A stretch of 64,000 nt of DNA, taken from positions 1 through 64,000 of the forward strand of contig CAJHNH020001586.1 in assembly GCA_905116865.2 (NCBI GenBank). The letters run 5' to 3'. Within the stretch, counting starts at the first letter, position 1; every line of letters begins with the position of its first letter. The notes beneath the pieces were generated by a model that was given only the letters and a program-made list of their open reading frames with translations, was not told where the DNA came from and made no database searches. Origin of the DNA: Candidula unifasciata. Its lineage: Eukaryota; Mollusca; Gastropoda; Stylommatophora; Geomitridae. The position numbers and the translations under genes were made by a program. Of the stretch, positions 21,345-32,390 are shown piece by piece.

Positions 21345-21465
21345 ATAGACCAATCCGAACTTGCTGGGTGATGTGGTCAACATCACGCCGACCGAATTTA
21401 CTTCCCATGAATTTACCTGGTATCCACTCAAGGCTGGGTAAACCTAAGAGCCAAGGTCAATCTTG
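21345..21465 (-). mobile_element. SINE-B 3' fragment
   Basis: The plus strand shows TATAGACCAATCCGAACTTG, GGTGATGTGGTCAACATCA and ACTCAAGGCTGGGTAAACC. Confidence 0.7.
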
Positions 21466-21571
21466 ATTAATTAAATAAAATATTTCTTTAACCTGCAGGA
21501 CTATAAATATGTTATGTGTAGTTTACTGTATTTTTAACTATCTTCTTTTTATATTCTTCATATCATATAAT

Positions 21572-21790
21572 CGGATTGGATTGGATTTTTTACCCCACCA
21601 GGACATCACACAAGCGATAAACACCCGATGACACAAAGTGCCACCATGCGGATGAGGATCACCGTGGAGAGGTCCCAGAAACCGCGTTCAGACATTTGGC
21701 CATAATGATGACCTGCCTATATTGCGGCCCCTGGCAAAAGCCAGAGTGGGGCTTCAAACAACAAAAAATAACGTCCTAAGAAGGACGAAA
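21572..21790 (-). mobile_element. SINE-A copy with (ATTGG)n-type tail
   Basis: Reverse copy. The plus strand runs from a TCGGATTGGATTGGAT tail through TACCCCACCAGGACATCAC and GAGGTCCCAGAAACCGCG to GCTTCAAACAACAAAAAATA. The tail differs from those of the other two copies. Confidence 0.75.
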
Positions 21791-22429
21791 AGTAGTTAAT
21801 AGCGATAATCATATAATCAATTTATCAAGCTATTTATGCTATTCGGCCTCCCCCTCCGACCCCTAATTTTAACAGTCTTTATACTAGGGCTGTACCGAAT
21901 ATTCGCTTCGTATTCGCTTCGGGGCCAAATAGTACACCTAATAACTTTTCGGTATTCGGCCGAATAGTTGCGGTCGGGACGAATACGAATAGTGGTTACC
22001 TTACACCCGTTCCTGGACTGGTAGAAATTAAACATATCAAGATTTCCCACCTTGGTTCATACTGTCCAGCGTTATCTCTGTGCACCACCTACGAGCGTAC
22101 CAAGGGAACGTCTGTTTAGTACAGCTGGAAATACCTTCAGTGAGACAAGAAGCTGCCTTAATGCTGACAACATGGAATTATTTGTGTGTGTGTGTGGAAA
22201 GCTAATGCCGCTTTCATGGATTAATTAAGTTGTCAGTGACAATTTACAAGTTTAGTTACTTGTTATAAAACTAAGAATACTTTCACTCCTATGTATTAGT
22301 TACCACAGACTGACTGACTGAAGAATGCAAAACATGAAATGTGTTTAAATGTTTACTATTATGTACTACATTGTGTGAAGTAAAATGTCAGCGTATATTT
22401 GACATTATGGATGTTTTCTTTGTAGATAT

Positions 22430-22627
22430 ATTTTATACACGAAAGTGGAAGAATGGGCCTCAGTGTGAATAGTGAGAAGACAGAAGTAATGGTGGTATCA
22501 AAGAAAATAATTACTCCTAAATGTGTAATAAAAGTCATGGTTTTATTTTGGGACAAGCACGGAAATTTAAGTATCTGGGCACATAGATAACATCAGATGG
22601 AAGATGCATTACTGAAATAAGAAACAG
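22430..22627 (+). pseudogene. RTE LINE fragment, part 1 (post-RT region)
   Basis: Reads ERMGLSVNSEKTEVMVVSKK (about 22446-22505) with the typical following lines in other frames (KFKYLGT/ITSDGRCITEIR). It breaks off at the target site GAAATAAGAAACAG (22614-22627) of the nested LINE and resumes at 26553. Confidence 0.75.
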
Positions 22628-22687
22628 TTAAGAAATGGACAGGACTCTTGGGGAGTCACAATAAATCAGACCAAAACCGTCTCAACT

Positions 22688-23667
22688 TTGTTCTCTCTTT
22701 CCACAAAGCCAGAACAGGTTGATCTGTACCTAGAAGGCAACATCCTTCTAAAAGAGGAAAACCCCACATATTTGGGAGTAAAATTTGACAAAAGGCTAAC
22801 TTGGGGCCCCCACATTGAAGACACCCAAAGGAAAGCTACCCTGAGGCTCAGACTTATGAAGAAACTTACTGGAACAAGCTGGGGTGCAGATGCCAACACT
22901 GTACGACAAGTATACACTGGATACGTACGACCAAAACTGGAGTATGGCATGGGAGCATACTCCAATGCAGCCAAAACAAACCTACACAAACTGGATAAAA
23001 TACAGAACACTGGTCTCAGAATCATCACTGGAGGTATGAGAAGCACACCAATTATTGAGCTGGAGGCAACTTGTGGCCTCCAGAGCATGAGCCTTCGAAG
23101 AGAAGAAAAGGTGCTTACCCTAACAGAAAAGTTTAAACGCATGAATGACCACCCCATGCACAGAATAGCAAATAGCTTAACAAAAAAACCGACTCAAAAG
23201 ACAAAGCTTTCACCATTTATTAAAACTGTACTACCAAAAAAAAAAAAAAACAGTGACATTCTTTCTAAAGATCCTTCATCGTGGGAAATGATCCAGGCAT
23301 ACAGCATAGACCTAAAGCCTAACCATACAGTCACAACAACAATTCCAGGCATAGACAGAAAGGCTGAAGAATGTGACCTAGTACTGCGTGCAAAGACCCT
23401 AGAACATGTCTGCAACAGCTATCCAAAACCCGAATGGACACACGTATACACCGATGGATCATTGGAAGGAGCAGACAAAAATGGAGGAGCTGAATTGGTC
23501 ATCATGCTGCAAGATGGGACCACAGTAGAAACGTCATGTGCCTCCGGAAGACTCTCAACAAACTTCAGAGCAGAGCAGCAAGCAATTATTGATTCAGCCA
23601 AAGTGCTCAAGGAAAGAAAAATTAAAAACAGCAAAATTGTTTTCCTTTGTGACTGCATGTCAGTCCT
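22688..23667 (+). pseudogene. LINE ORF: RT thumb and RNase H N-terminal half
   Basis: The frame is open from upstream to the LTR insertion. It reads YLGVKFDKRLTWGPHI (thumb region) and YVRPKLEYGMGAYSN, then a linker with an in-frame A run (23237-23250). The start of RNase H follows: HVYTDGSLEGADKN (first catalytic Asp), FRAEQQAI (Glu), and LCDCMSVL where the second Asp is expected. The domain is cut here and continues at 25906. The open frame suggests a fairly young insertion. Confidence 0.8.
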
Positions 23668-25900
23668 TGTCACGAGACGATCTCAGTGATTCCAGAAGTT
23701 AGTACTTGTAATAAGTTCTTCTGGTTCTAAAGAGACAGAATTATATTTACTCTGCGCTTTATCCTAATATTGCTTTAAACCGCACGGATTTAAATTGTTT
23801 CCAGTCCTTAGTCCAGACAAAGCGACTCAGTCTTGGGTAATGTTACACAATTACACCGGGGCTAGAGAATTCCCTTTCACATGCCCATGTCATAAATGTT
23901 ATCTCCTGACCAGACTGCTTTGCACAGACTTTTGATGAGACTAGGGGTGTAGGTTTGATTCTCACGCCAGTGTCATAATGTTATCTCCTAACACAGCCTG
24001 AGTGGGGCCCTTTTGAACAGGGGAATTGAGCGGACTGTAGACATTGAGGCGAGGAGAAGTTTAAAGTTTAACACGTCAGTGTAATTCGGGGTAAACTAGA
24101 TTGGGGCACTTAAGAATGTTTGCTCTAGGGATGTCAGTCCATAATTGACTGACAGGCCACTTGTTAGCTAATGTGATTTGATAGGTACTTCGGAGGAGGA
24201 GCTTAAGCCATCATCTTGAGGGTTGGGTAAAAACTAAGGAAAGGGAGGAGTTTTAATTTGGACAATAGATTAATACTTATACTGCGAGCCTGTGGAATTC
24301 CCGTCATTAATCGCAGCCTGCCGGCAAACAAACAGGTCGACGTAAAGGTATATTTTACTGTCGTACTCTGGTTTGGCGATAAATGGGAAGTTCCCAGGTG
24401 AGAGAAAATATTAATTTTTTTTTAATCTTGTATACTTAGGTTAGGGAGTTAAGCTTAGTCTATACTACCTTTTCCTAATTTGTCTGCACATTCTGCTTGA
24501 AATAGTTCTGTGAGTATTCAGTATCTCAAGTTAAGGAACTGCTAAACTATTCCTATTTCCTGTATGTTTGTGTCACATGTTTTTCATTGTATGTTTTCAT
24601 GTGTATAAAATAAGATGTGAACAATGACATTTGCTATAATGAAATGTAATTATATTGTTTTCACGATCAGCCAAAATATGAGTTGGGACTGTGGGAAATG
24701 ATGCCCAAATATGTGCAGGGATGCTGCTACGTTTTGTGTGCCCACCATGTGCTCACTTAATGTGTTCACCAGGGGGAGAATGATGGGTGTACAGTATTTA
24801 CTGTCACTGAAAGATAATATTCAGGACAGCGTGCACATATATAATGTTTGAGTTTTCAGCACATAACCTGCTCCACGTGGTCATGTAATATCTATGTCAG
24901 CCAACTCGAAGTCTGAGTGAAGACGGACAACAGACTTAGAAAGTCAACTATCATGACATAGCATTTGAGGGAAGGCAGGATATGTGACGCCCATGTAAGA
25001 CAAAAGACCTTCAGACTAGACTGGAGAGGATGTGGAATATGAGGAGGAGTGATGGGCTATATCTTATTATTATATGTTGTATTAATTGATACATGTATTC
25101 TTAGTGTAAGTCAAGATACTACACGTATGTGTTTTGTTTCCATGATTACAGCGCCCATGTGACGATCAGTCCATGAAGTAGCCTACATTGTGTTAGACTC
25201 GGCCAGCTGGGAACCAGGTGGAGAACGAGGTGGGGATGAAGTGGAGAATAAGCTGAAACAGGCAGACAACAGGCAAGGAAGAGTTGGACAAGCTTGACAG
25301 TTCCTCACGGCTGTCAGAGGCTTATAAGTTGAGTTAACCCCTTTATGTTAACCTATTATCATCATTATCATACCACTCTAAACCCCGAGCTGTTTGTCTC
25401 GCTGACGCTTAAAACCTCTTTACGTTAACCAGTCACTGTTTGTGTAAATCAACAAACTGGGAATTTCATTGTAGTAAATAAAGCTGTATGTCAAGTTTTA
25501 AACTACATAGTTTGTTAAATTCCAAATGTCTGTTCTTACATGTTTAAGTAAACTGTTAAGATAGAATACCATTTGGTGGGGGCTCAAATAATATAATAAT
25601 TCTTTAATTATTCATAATAAAACCGGGAGAAGGTAGATGACGGAGGAATCACTTGCCCTGTCTAATTATTCATTAAGTATGATAGACATCTAAAATTCCT
25701 TGCCTTCTCTTGTGGGTACCAAGTGCAGCTAATGTTAAAGTACTTAACGAGCCAATATGGTTGTTTTCTTGGGTATCCAGGACTGTGTCTGAGAGCAACA
25801 TAGCTCAGATTATAGTTCCGTTAATCTGGTGGAGGGAATGTGTTGAGAGGAACATTCCTACTCAACATTACAAACCATTAAATACCACCGTCACGTCACA
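23668..25900 (+). mobile_element. Solo LTR-like element 2, inside LINE RNase H
   Basis: A 2,233-bp insertion with termini TGTCACGAGACG and CGTCACGTCACA, flanked by GTCCT (23663-23667 and 25901-25905). Removing it rejoins the LINE frame at the codons for MSVL and QATHRD. It shares several blocks with the element at 10122-11816. An AATAAA lies at 25477-25482. There is no coding content and no second LTR. Confidence 0.82.
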
Positions 25901-26404
25901 GTCCTCCAGGCGACTCATAGGGATCCACGAGACAACATAGAAAGAGAACTGACCCGTCAGCTAAACAGACTAACAAAAAACAATCAAATCGTTCTCCAGT
26001 GGATCCCGGCTCACTGCGGCATACCAGGAAATGAGTTAGCAGACAGACTTGCAAAAAATGGAATAAAGAAGAAACAACACGCCCATTCATTGTCATTACC
26101 AGAAATCAAAACACTTATCAAAGGAAAATACCAAGGATTGGGGAGAGAACAAACTAACAGTAAACATCCACAAGACCCCATCAGCAGACTCAACAGAAAG
26201 CAACATACAACAATTTTCCGTCTACGAACAGGACACTGCAGGCTCAACTACCACATGCATAAAATAAAGATTGTGCAGTCCCCACAGTGTGCCTGTCAGA
26301 CAGGACCACAAACACCTCAGCACATTCTACAGACCTGCCCACTCTACCTGCAACTTCTAAAAGACACCTGGCCTCAAGAGCAAAGTGCGCAGAGCAAGCC
26401 ATGA
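25901..26404 (+). pseudogene. LINE ORF: RNase H C-terminal half and tail
   Basis: Reads VLQATHRDPRDNIERELTRQ, then VLQWIPAHCGIPGNELADRL (His and the last catalytic Asp of RNase H, about 25999-26055), then a Cys/His-containing tail QCACQTGPQTPQHILQTCPL (about 26281-26340). This is the typical end of I/Jockey-type ORF2. A stop at 26402 follows QSKP. Confidence 0.82.
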
Positions 26405-26489
26405 GGAACCTTGCAGGACCTGCAGCTGACATGTGAGTTTATAGAGGCAACCCACCTGATGGTCTGATCTGAGCATACGAAACCGAACG

Positions 26490-26538
26490 CAAAGAAGAAG
26501 AAGAAGAAGAAGAAGAAGAAGAAGAAGAAGAAGAAGAA
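26490..26538. repeat. (GAA)n tail of the nested LINE
   Basis: About 49 bases of GAA triplets at the LINE 3' end, directly before the target-site duplication. Confidence 0.9.
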
Positions 26539-26552
26539 GAAATAAGAAACAG

Positions 26553-26770
26553 AATAGGACAGGCAAAAACTGTATTTTATAAAATGAAGAACTTCTTATG
26601 CAATATATCTTTGTCATTGAAGGTTAGAAAAAGAATTCTTGCTTGCTACATACATCCATTGTTAAAATATGGCTGTATGTCCTGGACAATCGGTATGCAG
26701 GCATAACAATTTCTTGAAGCCTCAGAGATGTGGTATTACAGAACAATGTTTAAAATACCCTGGATAGTGA
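26553..26770 (+). pseudogene. RTE LINE fragment, part 2
   Basis: Continues the RTE reading interrupted at 22627: RIGQAKTVFYKMKNFLC, VRKRILACYIHPLLKYGCMS and EMWYYRTMFKIPW. It is then broken by the 49-bp minisatellite. Confidence 0.78.
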
Positions 26771-28485
26771 ACTAACATCGAACTGAGGCGAACAGTGCTT
26801 ACTACAAGAAGGCTGGTAAACCAGCAATGAACTGGGTTGAGCAGTGCTCACTACAAGAAGACTGGTGAACGAACATCGAACTGGGGAGAGCGGTGCTCAC
26901 TACAAGAAGACTGGTGAACCAACATCGAGCTAGGGCGACCGGTGCTCACTACAAGAAGAAGACAGGTGAACGAACATCGAACTAGGGCGAGCGGTGCTCA
27001 CTACAAGAAGACAGGTGAACGAACATCGAACTGAGGCGAGCGGTGCTCACTACAAGAAGACAGGTGAACGAACATCGAACTAGGGCGAGCGGTGCTCACT
27101 ACGAGAAGACTAGTGAACGAACATCGAACTGAGGCGAGCGGTGCTCACTACAAGAAGACAGGTGAACGAACATCGAACTAGGGCGAGCGGTGCTCACTAC
27201 GAGAAGACTAGTGAACGAACATCGAACTGGGACGAGCGGTGCTCACTACAAGAAGACTGGTAAACGAACATCGAACTGGGGAGAGCGGTGCTCACTACAA
27301 GAAGACTGGTGAACGAACATCGAACTGGGGAGAGCGGTGCTCACTACAAGAAGACTGGTGAACCAGCAATGAACTGGGTTAAGCAGTGCTCACTACAAGA
27401 AGACTGGTGAACGAACATCGAACTAGGGCGAGCGGTGCTCACTAAAAGAAGACTGGCGAACGAACATCGAACTGGGGAGAGCGGTGCTCACTACGAGAAG
27501 ACTAAAGAACGAACATCGAACTGAGGCGAGCGGTGCTCACTACAAGAAGACAGGTGAACGAACATCGAACTAGGGCGAGCGGTGCTCACTACGAGAAGAC
27601 TAGTGAACGAACATCGAACTGAGGCGAGCGGTGCTCACTACAAGAAGACTAGTGAACGAACATCGAACTGGGACGAGCGGTGCTCACTACAAGAAGACTG
27701 GTGAACCAGCAATGAACTGGGTTAAGCAGTGCTCACTACAAGAAGACTGGTGAACGAACATCAAACTGGGGCGTTCAGTGCTCACTGCAAGAAGACTGGT
27801 GTACAGGCAATGAACTGGGGCAAGTAGTGCTCACAACAAGAAGACTTGTGAACCGCTAATGAACTCGAACGAGCAGTGCTCACTACAAGAAGACTGGTGA
27901 ACCAGCAATGGACTGGGTCGGGCAGTGCTCACTTCAAGAAGACTGGTGAACCTACATCGAACTGGCGCCGGCAGTATTTACTACAAGAAGACTAGTGAAC
28001 CAGCAATACACTGGAGCGAGCAGTGCTCACTACATGAAGACTGGTAAACGAACATCAAACTGGGGCGAGCGGTGCTTAGAACAAGAAAACTTACTTTAAG
28101 AAGACTGGTGAACGAACACTGACCTGGGGCGAGCGGTGCTTACTACAAGAAGGCTGGTAAACCAGCAAAGGACTGGGTCGGGCAGTGCTCACTTCAAGAA
28201 GACTAGTGAACGAACATCGAACTGGGGCGAGCGGTGCTTAGAACAAGAAAACTAGTGAACGAACATCGAACTGGGGCGAACGGTGCTTACTACAAGATGG
28301 CTGGTAAAACAGCAATGAACTGGGTCGGGCAGTGCTCACTACAAGAAGACTAGTGAACGAACATCGAACTGGGGTGAGCGGTGCTTACTACAAGAAGGAG
28401 CTGGTAAACCAGCAATGAACTGGGTCGGGCAGTGCTCACTTCAAGAAGACTAGTGAACGAACATCGAACCGAGGCGAGCGGTGCT
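26771..28485. repeat. 49-bp minisatellite, about 35 units
   Basis: The unit is AAGAAGACTGGTGAACGAAC, ATCGAACTGGGGCGAGCGGT, GCTCACTAC, with variants (ACAGGTG, ACTAGTG, CCAGCAATGAACTGGGTT) arranged in higher-order patterns. Directly repeated RTE sequence (CAGAGATGTGGTATTACA) borders both ends at 26724 and 28486, so the array arose inside a duplicated piece of the RTE. Confidence 0.92.
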
Positions 28486-28843
28486 CAGAGATGTGGTATT
28501 ACATAACAATGCTTAAAATACCTTGGACAGCAAAAAAAAAAAAAAAAAAAACCAAGAAGTTTTGATAGAGGCGGGAGCCCGAACACAACTACTCACAGAC
28601 ACCAGAAGGAGACAGCCATCATTTTTCGGCCATGTTATAAGATGAGGGAAAATGGAACATGTGGTGACCACTGGAAAGATATGTGGAAGATGGATAGAGG
28701 AAGAACAGATTCTTGACAGTCTTGTTACATGGCATGGAGGTGTATCAGCACACGAACTAATACATGCTGCAGGAGATCGCAGATTGTGGCGAGGCATAGT
28801 CGCCCATACCAGTCGGCAAAGCACCTGATGATGATGATTCACT
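28486..28843 (+). pseudogene. RTE LINE fragment, part 3 (3' end)
   Basis: Reads EMWYYITMLKIPWTAKK, then a poly-A run (28532-28551), then frames with RRQPSFFGHVIR, DSLVTWHGGVSAHEL and AGDRRLWRGIVAHTSRQST. It ends in a GATGATGATGAT tail at 28828-28839, the standard RTE 3' end. Confidence 0.8.
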
Positions 28844-28935
28844 ATTCGTATTCGTATTCGGCCGAATACTTGGTCCAGCTATTCGTATTCGGCCGAATAG
28901 TGAAAATCACTATTCGGTATAGCCCTACTTTATAC

Positions 28936-30194
28936 ATTGATTTGTTCCACAATAAAAATTGCGCCGTCTTTTGTCGTTTGAAATGCCGAGACGCCTCCAT
29001 GTTTGACACAGACGACACGTTTCCGATTCATTCCATTTGAAATTTTTGCGTCGTTTTTTTTCCCAATGTATCAACATGAAATCAAAGAAGGTGAGATAAG
29101 TTGTTTACATCTTATTGCTTTCTTTAATGCCGTTATCCAGATCGGTGCACGAGGCACTGTTTTATTTTTGAAGCATCGTCTGAAGAGTTAAAACTGTCAA
29201 ATTTTCGCTACCTGCACCGAAGAATGGTAAATACAAGCAATAATGACAGTGCTGCAGTTTTTGGCAGTAGTTTAATCTGTTTTAGTCCTTTGTTTCACAT
29301 TTTTGGGAACACTCGGAGAAATATAAGGATGGATTGTAACAGTAACTGGTCCTTTACAGAACAGTTGTGAGAACATTGCTTTCTGAGGTTTCACATCTTG
29401 CAGACTTGCTTGTTTTGTTGTTTTATTTATTTATAAAAAAAAAAAAAATACACGGGGTTATAAAAGGAACGAGAACATTTTTGAAACAATTATTATCGAT
29501 CCTTCCCGATTCCCCTTACCTCATTTTTTTTCATAAATAAGGCAGTAAGTGTAAGCAAACTGTCATTGTCATTTCCTTTTATAATTTACTGGATACTCAG
29601 CTCTCCTTTCAATTAGGTACTTCAGTCAAATTTTTAAAATGCCCTCTACACCAATAAAACCAGCACAGTTAGATAGCTGTAAACAATCTCTTTCCAATGG
29701 TACCTCATTTAGGCTTCTATGTCATTTCTGAGTTGAGATATGTAGGTTTTTGTGGAGATGAGATGTAAGAAACAGCCGCTAAAAAACTTGTGACCCAGAA
29801 ACAAGAAGTTTTTTTGATGAAAAAACCTACTGCGCAGTTCTGTATCGGCTTTGTTGACATTGGACTGTCATTGGACAAGATGGCAGGCAGTGAGACTCAG
29901 CTCACTCAGCCGCATGCGATTGCCTAAAAAACGTCACTGTAAATCTAAACAGCCAGAGTCGGTAAAAAAAAATTTAATATGCAAATGTAAAATTGGACGG
30001 AGAATTCAACTGTAACTAGCATTACCACAACTGGTAATGTTTAAGGCCTAAAGCCAACCTCGAATTTACCGCTATTTTTTAATCAAACTGATGACTAAAA
30101 ACAGAGGAGTCCGGCTGTCGTAGACATGCGCTGTTAATCGGGTTCCCCCACGCTGTTTTCAGCTATTTATAGCTGGTCCAAAATTCCCACCAAT
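28936..30194. other. Gene-free stretch upstream of the transposase gene
   Basis: No exon recognised. Includes a poly-A run at 29437-29449. ACAAGATGGCAGGCAGTGAG near 29876 could belong to a first exon or promoter of the gene at 34137, but nothing ties it to that gene. Confidence 0.4.
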
Positions 30195-30328
30195 GGCAAA
30201 AATTTCATGAGAGATTTGGACCCATACGGAAACCAGCCGAGATTTCCCGAACAAGTTCTGAACGGTTTCCGGGTAACGGAACTTGCCGAAAAGACCGCAA
30301 ATTGTCGAAACTGTAGTCCCTACCTTTC

Positions 30329-30987
30329 AATCATCCCCCAAAATGGCGGCATGCCGCATTCTGGCCATAAAATATCCAAAAATATCCGAACGACGGTGTT
30401 CGCGTATATCTAAAATACGGACTTTCTGCCAAGGAACAAATCGCGGCAAAACTAGGATTACTTGACAATCAGTATTCAACATTTGCACACGGTACTAGTA
30501 GCAGACGATAAATACAGACCGTTGACAACAATTTCGAGCGTTTCTGCAGACCACGATACTAGCAGACGATTAGCAATGCTGTGTTCTTCCGATTGGAGGA
30601 TTTAGCAGCGGTAGATGTCAGACTTGTCGGCATGCGCCAAACGGGATTAAACTCATCGCCGAACGTATCCCCCGCGCCGCTACGAGCGGCACGGATGGGG
30701 GCTAAACTAGGTGCCTGGGACTCACGAGTTCAGTAATTGGAGGAAGTTGCAAGAAATGCGGTAGCTGCCGCTCGTGAGTCCCAGCCATCTAGTTTAGCCT
30801 CCATCTGCGCCGCGCATAGCCGAGACCCTGTCAGAGCATGTTTCGTTATCCGAAGCCGGAACATATATTTTTAATAGAACTGACCCGCATTAGGATATTT
30901 TTGGATATTTTATGGCCAGAAATTGGCCAATTTAGCTCTCTTTCGAACGCCATCATATTACAGCCGCCATTTTGAGGGATGATTCAA
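30329..30987. repeat. Nested palindrome with paired ATGGCGGC motifs
   Basis: Outer arms: 30329-30395 is the inverse of 30893-30987, sharing ATGGCGGC and GGCCATAAAATATCCAAAAA. Inner arms: 30685-30728 is the inverse of 30771-30813, sharing GCTAAACTAG and TGGGACTCACGAG, with a 42-base loop. The block is richer in G+C and CpG than its surroundings. AAAATGGCGGC (30340-30350) and its inverse (30963-30973) match the YY1 consensus. It is either a foldback transposon or a promoter-like island. Confidence 0.75.
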
Positions 30988-31436
30988 AGGAGGGCCGGAT
31001 ACTCTACTCTGCGTTCACCTTCATGCTTGCTTGTGTTGGCCATTGCCTCTTCCAGGTACCAAGGGTGTAGTGTCAAATCGAGTTTTCTTGACCTTGCCAT
31101 AGTGCGTTTAACTTGTCATGACGCTGGCCAACCACTCACCTCTCAGTTTATATTTTTGGCGCGCAAAAAAACCAGTACACAAACACAAACCCAGTGCTGT
31201 TGACACATCTTTTGCTTTTGAAGAAAAGCAACATATTTATTTAACACAGGAGGGTCACCATTGATCTTGTTCAGCATAGTTGTACATGCCTGCTGTGGAG
31301 TATATAGCAGCAAAAGGGTTAACAAGTTGGTTGTCCAAAAAAAAAAAAAAAATCGCCAATCACAACCAAATAAAGACTTGCTGAATGTTTTGGTCCAAAA
31401 GGTGCAGATATTGCAGTCCAGCTGTAAATCACAACA
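30988..31436. other. Gene-free stretch
   Basis: Nothing recognised apart from a poly-A run (31337-31352). Confidence 0.5.
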
Positions 31437-31695
31437 CTTCTTTGTTCACCAGCTGTAAGCTCTTTTGGAAAGTCCTAGTTATTTGGACTTTGTGCCTTGG
31501 CCTGAGTTTTGCGAGTACATCCTTTTTACTGGCTTATTTGTGTGCAGTTGGTTGTTCCTTGCCACTTGGGCAGATGCACCACGACTTCAAACGAAACCCC
31601 ATATTGGTCAACTCCTGCGACATGCTTGTTGGGGAGGCAGTGAGTCTGTTCTTGTTTTCCCTAAAATAAGGCTCTGGAACCCACACTGGGAAACC
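31405..31695 (-). mobile_element. SINE-D copy
   Basis: Reverse copy. The plus strand shows TTGTTCACCAGCTGTAAGCT, GGCAGATGCACCACGACTTC, CAACTCCTGCGACATGCTTG and GGAACCCACACTGGGAAA. Confidence 0.8.
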
Positions 31696-32239
31696 ACAGC
31701 ACAATGTGTCAGACACTCTACAGAGTGTACCAGATGCCCTACATAATGTGCTAGATGCCCTTTTAAGAGCAAATACAGAAGACAAAGAAGAAGAATATCC
31801 TCTTCAAAAGACTACACAACATTGATCATGATGTGAACTTGCCAGATGACATAAATCTTCATTCTCTTCAGATTTTGTCCTTTCGTTTTTTGAAACATTT
31901 TTATTGATGATAGTTCCCCCATGCTGTCATCTTAGACATTCATAATTTCTATCTGCAACTGCTGATTTTTTTAGTCATGTTTTCCAATGCCTCCTTTTTT
32001 CATGACAGGCCCATTTTCTTATAGTTTTATATAATGTTATACTTTTATTAGCCTTTTCCAGGCATTCCTAGTTAAGCAGACACAAAGACACAGTAAAAAA
32101 AAAATAAGGGGGGGGGGGGGGGTAGGTTGTGCTAAGACTTGTCTAAGTAATTAATTATAATAGTTTTACAGTTCAATTTGAGAGAATTGTCTTTTATGCG
32201 GCCCAGTCTCTCTCTCAGCAGAATGCCTGAGAAGCTAGG
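31696..32239. other. Gene-free stretch
   Basis: A short duplicated word (AGTGTACCAGATGCCCT and ATGTGCTAGATGCCCT, about 31725-31760) and a G run at 32109-32122. No exon recognised. Confidence 0.5.
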
Positions 32240-32390
32240 AACTAAGGGTCTGCATAGAAATAAGCCAGATCTGTAAAACAAATATGCACACAGCACAGGT
32301 TCTGGAACAAGACTTATATAGTCCGGAGGTGGACGAATAACCAGAACATTGTGCTGGAGGTTACAGCCGATAAACAAGAAGAGGAGGATC
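32240..32390 (+). mobile_element. SINE-D 3' fragment
   Basis: Contains GCACAGGTTCTGGAACAAGA, GGAGGTGGACGAATAACCAG and the end AACAAGAAGAGGAGGA. Confidence 0.7.

Larger units (their letters stand above)
22628..26538 (+). mobile_element. 5'-truncated RNase H-bearing LINE, carrying an LTR
   Basis: The insertion is flanked by the 14-bp duplication GAAATAAGAAACAG (22614-22627 and 26539-26552) and ends in a (GAA)n tail at 26490-26538. The element lacks its 5' part (endonuclease and most of RT) and is split by the solo LTR at 23668-25900. With that removed, about 1.7 kb of LINE remains. The RNase H domain suggests an I- or Jockey-like clade. Confidence 0.85.
21885..28927. mobile_element. hAT-type element, interrupted by nested insertions
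   Basis: The left end is TAGGGCTGTACCGAATATTC and the right end CACTATTCGGTATAGCCCTA, a matching inverted pair rich in the CGAATA word. The 8-bp sequence CTTTATAC lies immediately outside both ends (21877-21884 and 28928-28935), the expected hAT target duplication. Only about 550 bp on the left and 85 bp on the right appear to be hAT sequence. The interior is an RTE LINE relic, itself carrying an RNase H LINE, a solo LTR and a minisatellite. No hAT transposase was recognised. Confidence 0.8.

Noticed and set aside
22688..23689. Intact reverse transcriptase/RNase H gene with a natural stop at 23689
   Set aside because: The last codons before the stop come from the inserted LTR; the true continuation is at 25901.
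23668..25900. Full LTR retrotransposon or endogenous virus
   Set aside because: Only one copy of the terminal sequence, no gag, pol or env-like frames, no primer-binding site beside an internal region: a solo LTR fits better.
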